This document shows positions 33,192 through 33,805 of a stretch of 33,805 bases of DNA, in pieces (position 1 is the stretch's first letter; each line of letters opens with the position of its first letter). The notes under the pieces are model-generated. The model did no database searches and had not been told where the DNA came from. It saw nothing but the letters and a program-made list of their open reading frames with translations. Source of the stretch: Adlercreutzia sp. ZJ304 (GTDB lineage: Bacteria > Actinomycetota > Coriobacteriia > Coriobacteriales > Eggerthellaceae); NCBI RefSeq assembly GCF_011039075.1, contig NZ_JAAKEG010000018.1, positions 1 through 33,805 of the forward strand, in the 5' to 3' direction. The translations under genes were made by a program, and so were the position numbers.

Positions 33192-33805
33192 ATGACTGAG
33201 ACAACTTCTGCGGCTACTGCCGCCAATGTCAAATCGCCCACATCAGGCGAACAAAAACAAGCAAAGCCTAAGGGTGCATTGTTTAACAACAAGGGTGTAA
33301 ATATAGGAATTTTGGTGTGTGCAATACTTGCTGTAGCAGGAATTGTGCTATGGGGTATACAGCTTACAGGTGGCATGGTGCAAACATCCATGAGAAACCT
33401 TGATAGCTGGGGCTTATACATTACTATGTTCATGTTTTTTGTAGGTCTTAGTGCAGGAGGTCTAATCATATCTTCTGTACCTAAGGCATTTGGAATACAA
33501 GGTTTTGGAGCAATTAGCAAAATCGCAGTATTTTCCTCTATCGCATGTACTATCGCTGCTATTGGATTTGTAGTAGTAGATTTGGGACAACCTGCGCGCC
33601 TTTGGGAGCTATTTGCATACTCAAATCTTGCAAGTCCGCTAATGTGGGACATCATAGTATTGGGTATATATCTAATACTGTCTTGTGTATATCTTTGGGC
33701 ACAGCTGAAATATGAAAGTGGCAAGGTATCTGCACGTGCTCTTCGCATAATAAGTGTAGTAGCTCTTATTTGTGCAGTACTAGTTCATAGCGTAACTGCT
33801 TGGAT
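33192..33805 (+). CDS. NrfD/PsrC-type membrane anchor of molybdoenzyme B (cut by window end)
   Basis: 204 codons are visible from ATG 33192 (AAAGGA upstream). After a polar N-terminal tail of about 30 residues come hydrophobic segments with SWGLYITMFMFFVGLSAGGL and VVDLGQPARLWELF, the NrfD/PsrC pattern and the counterpart of 3567-4790. It ends at the window edge around the VHSVTAW segment. Whether a TorD-type chaperone gene follows, as in locus A, lies beyond the window. Confidence 0.9.
   Translation, partial: MTETTSAATAANVKSPTSGEQKQAKPKGALFNNKGVNIGILVCAILAVAGIVLWGIQLTGGMVQTSMRNLDSWGLYITMFMFFVGLSAGGLIISSVPKAFGIQGFGAISKIAVFSSIACTIAAIGFVVVDLGQPARLWELFAYSNLASPLMWDIIVLGIYLILSCVYLWAQLKYESGKVSARALRIISVVALICAVLVHSVTAW

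Overview
The window looks like chromosomal DNA of an anaerobic actinomycete of the class Coriobacteriia, most likely an Eggerthellaceae-type organism. The evidence is an actinobacterial integration host factor (mIHF), several membrane-bound DMSO-reductase-family (Mo-bisMGD) enzyme operons with Tat signals, many 4Fe-4S proteins and a BspA-like leucine-rich-repeat surface protein. Base composition by eye is moderate rather than high GC, which is unusual for that family. The taxon is an inference; no 16S or named marker is present.

Layout: 1-2590 (-) is the N-terminal 863 codons of a secreted BspA-like repeat protein. 2799-10652 (-) is molybdoenzyme locus A. Read in the direction of transcription it is: a stand-alone NrfD-like membrane protein, a YtrA-type GntR regulator, an SPFH/slipin protein, a regulatory gap of about 355 bp, a Tat-exported molybdopterin oxidoreductase, a four-cluster ferredoxin subunit, a second NrfD membrane anchor and a TorD-type chaperone. 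10653-11820 is gene-poor and holds insertion-sequence debris and inverted repeats. 11821-19069 is an arginine module: argG and argH (+), then convergently a glycine-amidinotransferase-like enzyme and a polar amino-acid ABC transporter (-). 19379-20733 holds a small alarmone synthetase and mIHF. 20822-27162 (-) is a housekeeping run: SRP RNA, DedA, dnaX, ebfC, recR, a mobB-mobA fusion and a multi-cluster ferredoxin-like protein. 27321-33805 (+) is molybdoenzyme locus B, with the same gene order as locus A in the opposite orientation; it runs off the right edge inside its NrfD anchor.

The most notable feature is that loci A and B are mirror-image paralogous cassettes flanking about 16.7 kb of unrelated genes. 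In both, a three-gene unit (NrfD-like protein, GntR regulator, two-TM slipin) precedes the catalytic operon. Related TTGTC(A/C)TA / TATGACAA inverted motifs lie in front of both three-gene units and both catalytic operons. In locus A two copies of the operator start 21 bp apart, and one fills the -35/-10 spacer of a good promoter. I infer a dedicated membrane redox-sensing and regulatory unit that controls a respiratory molybdoenzyme; the combination is not one I recognise as a described system. The housekeeping run supplies part of the cofactor pathway (MobA/MobB), which fits the abundance of Mo-bisMGD enzymes.
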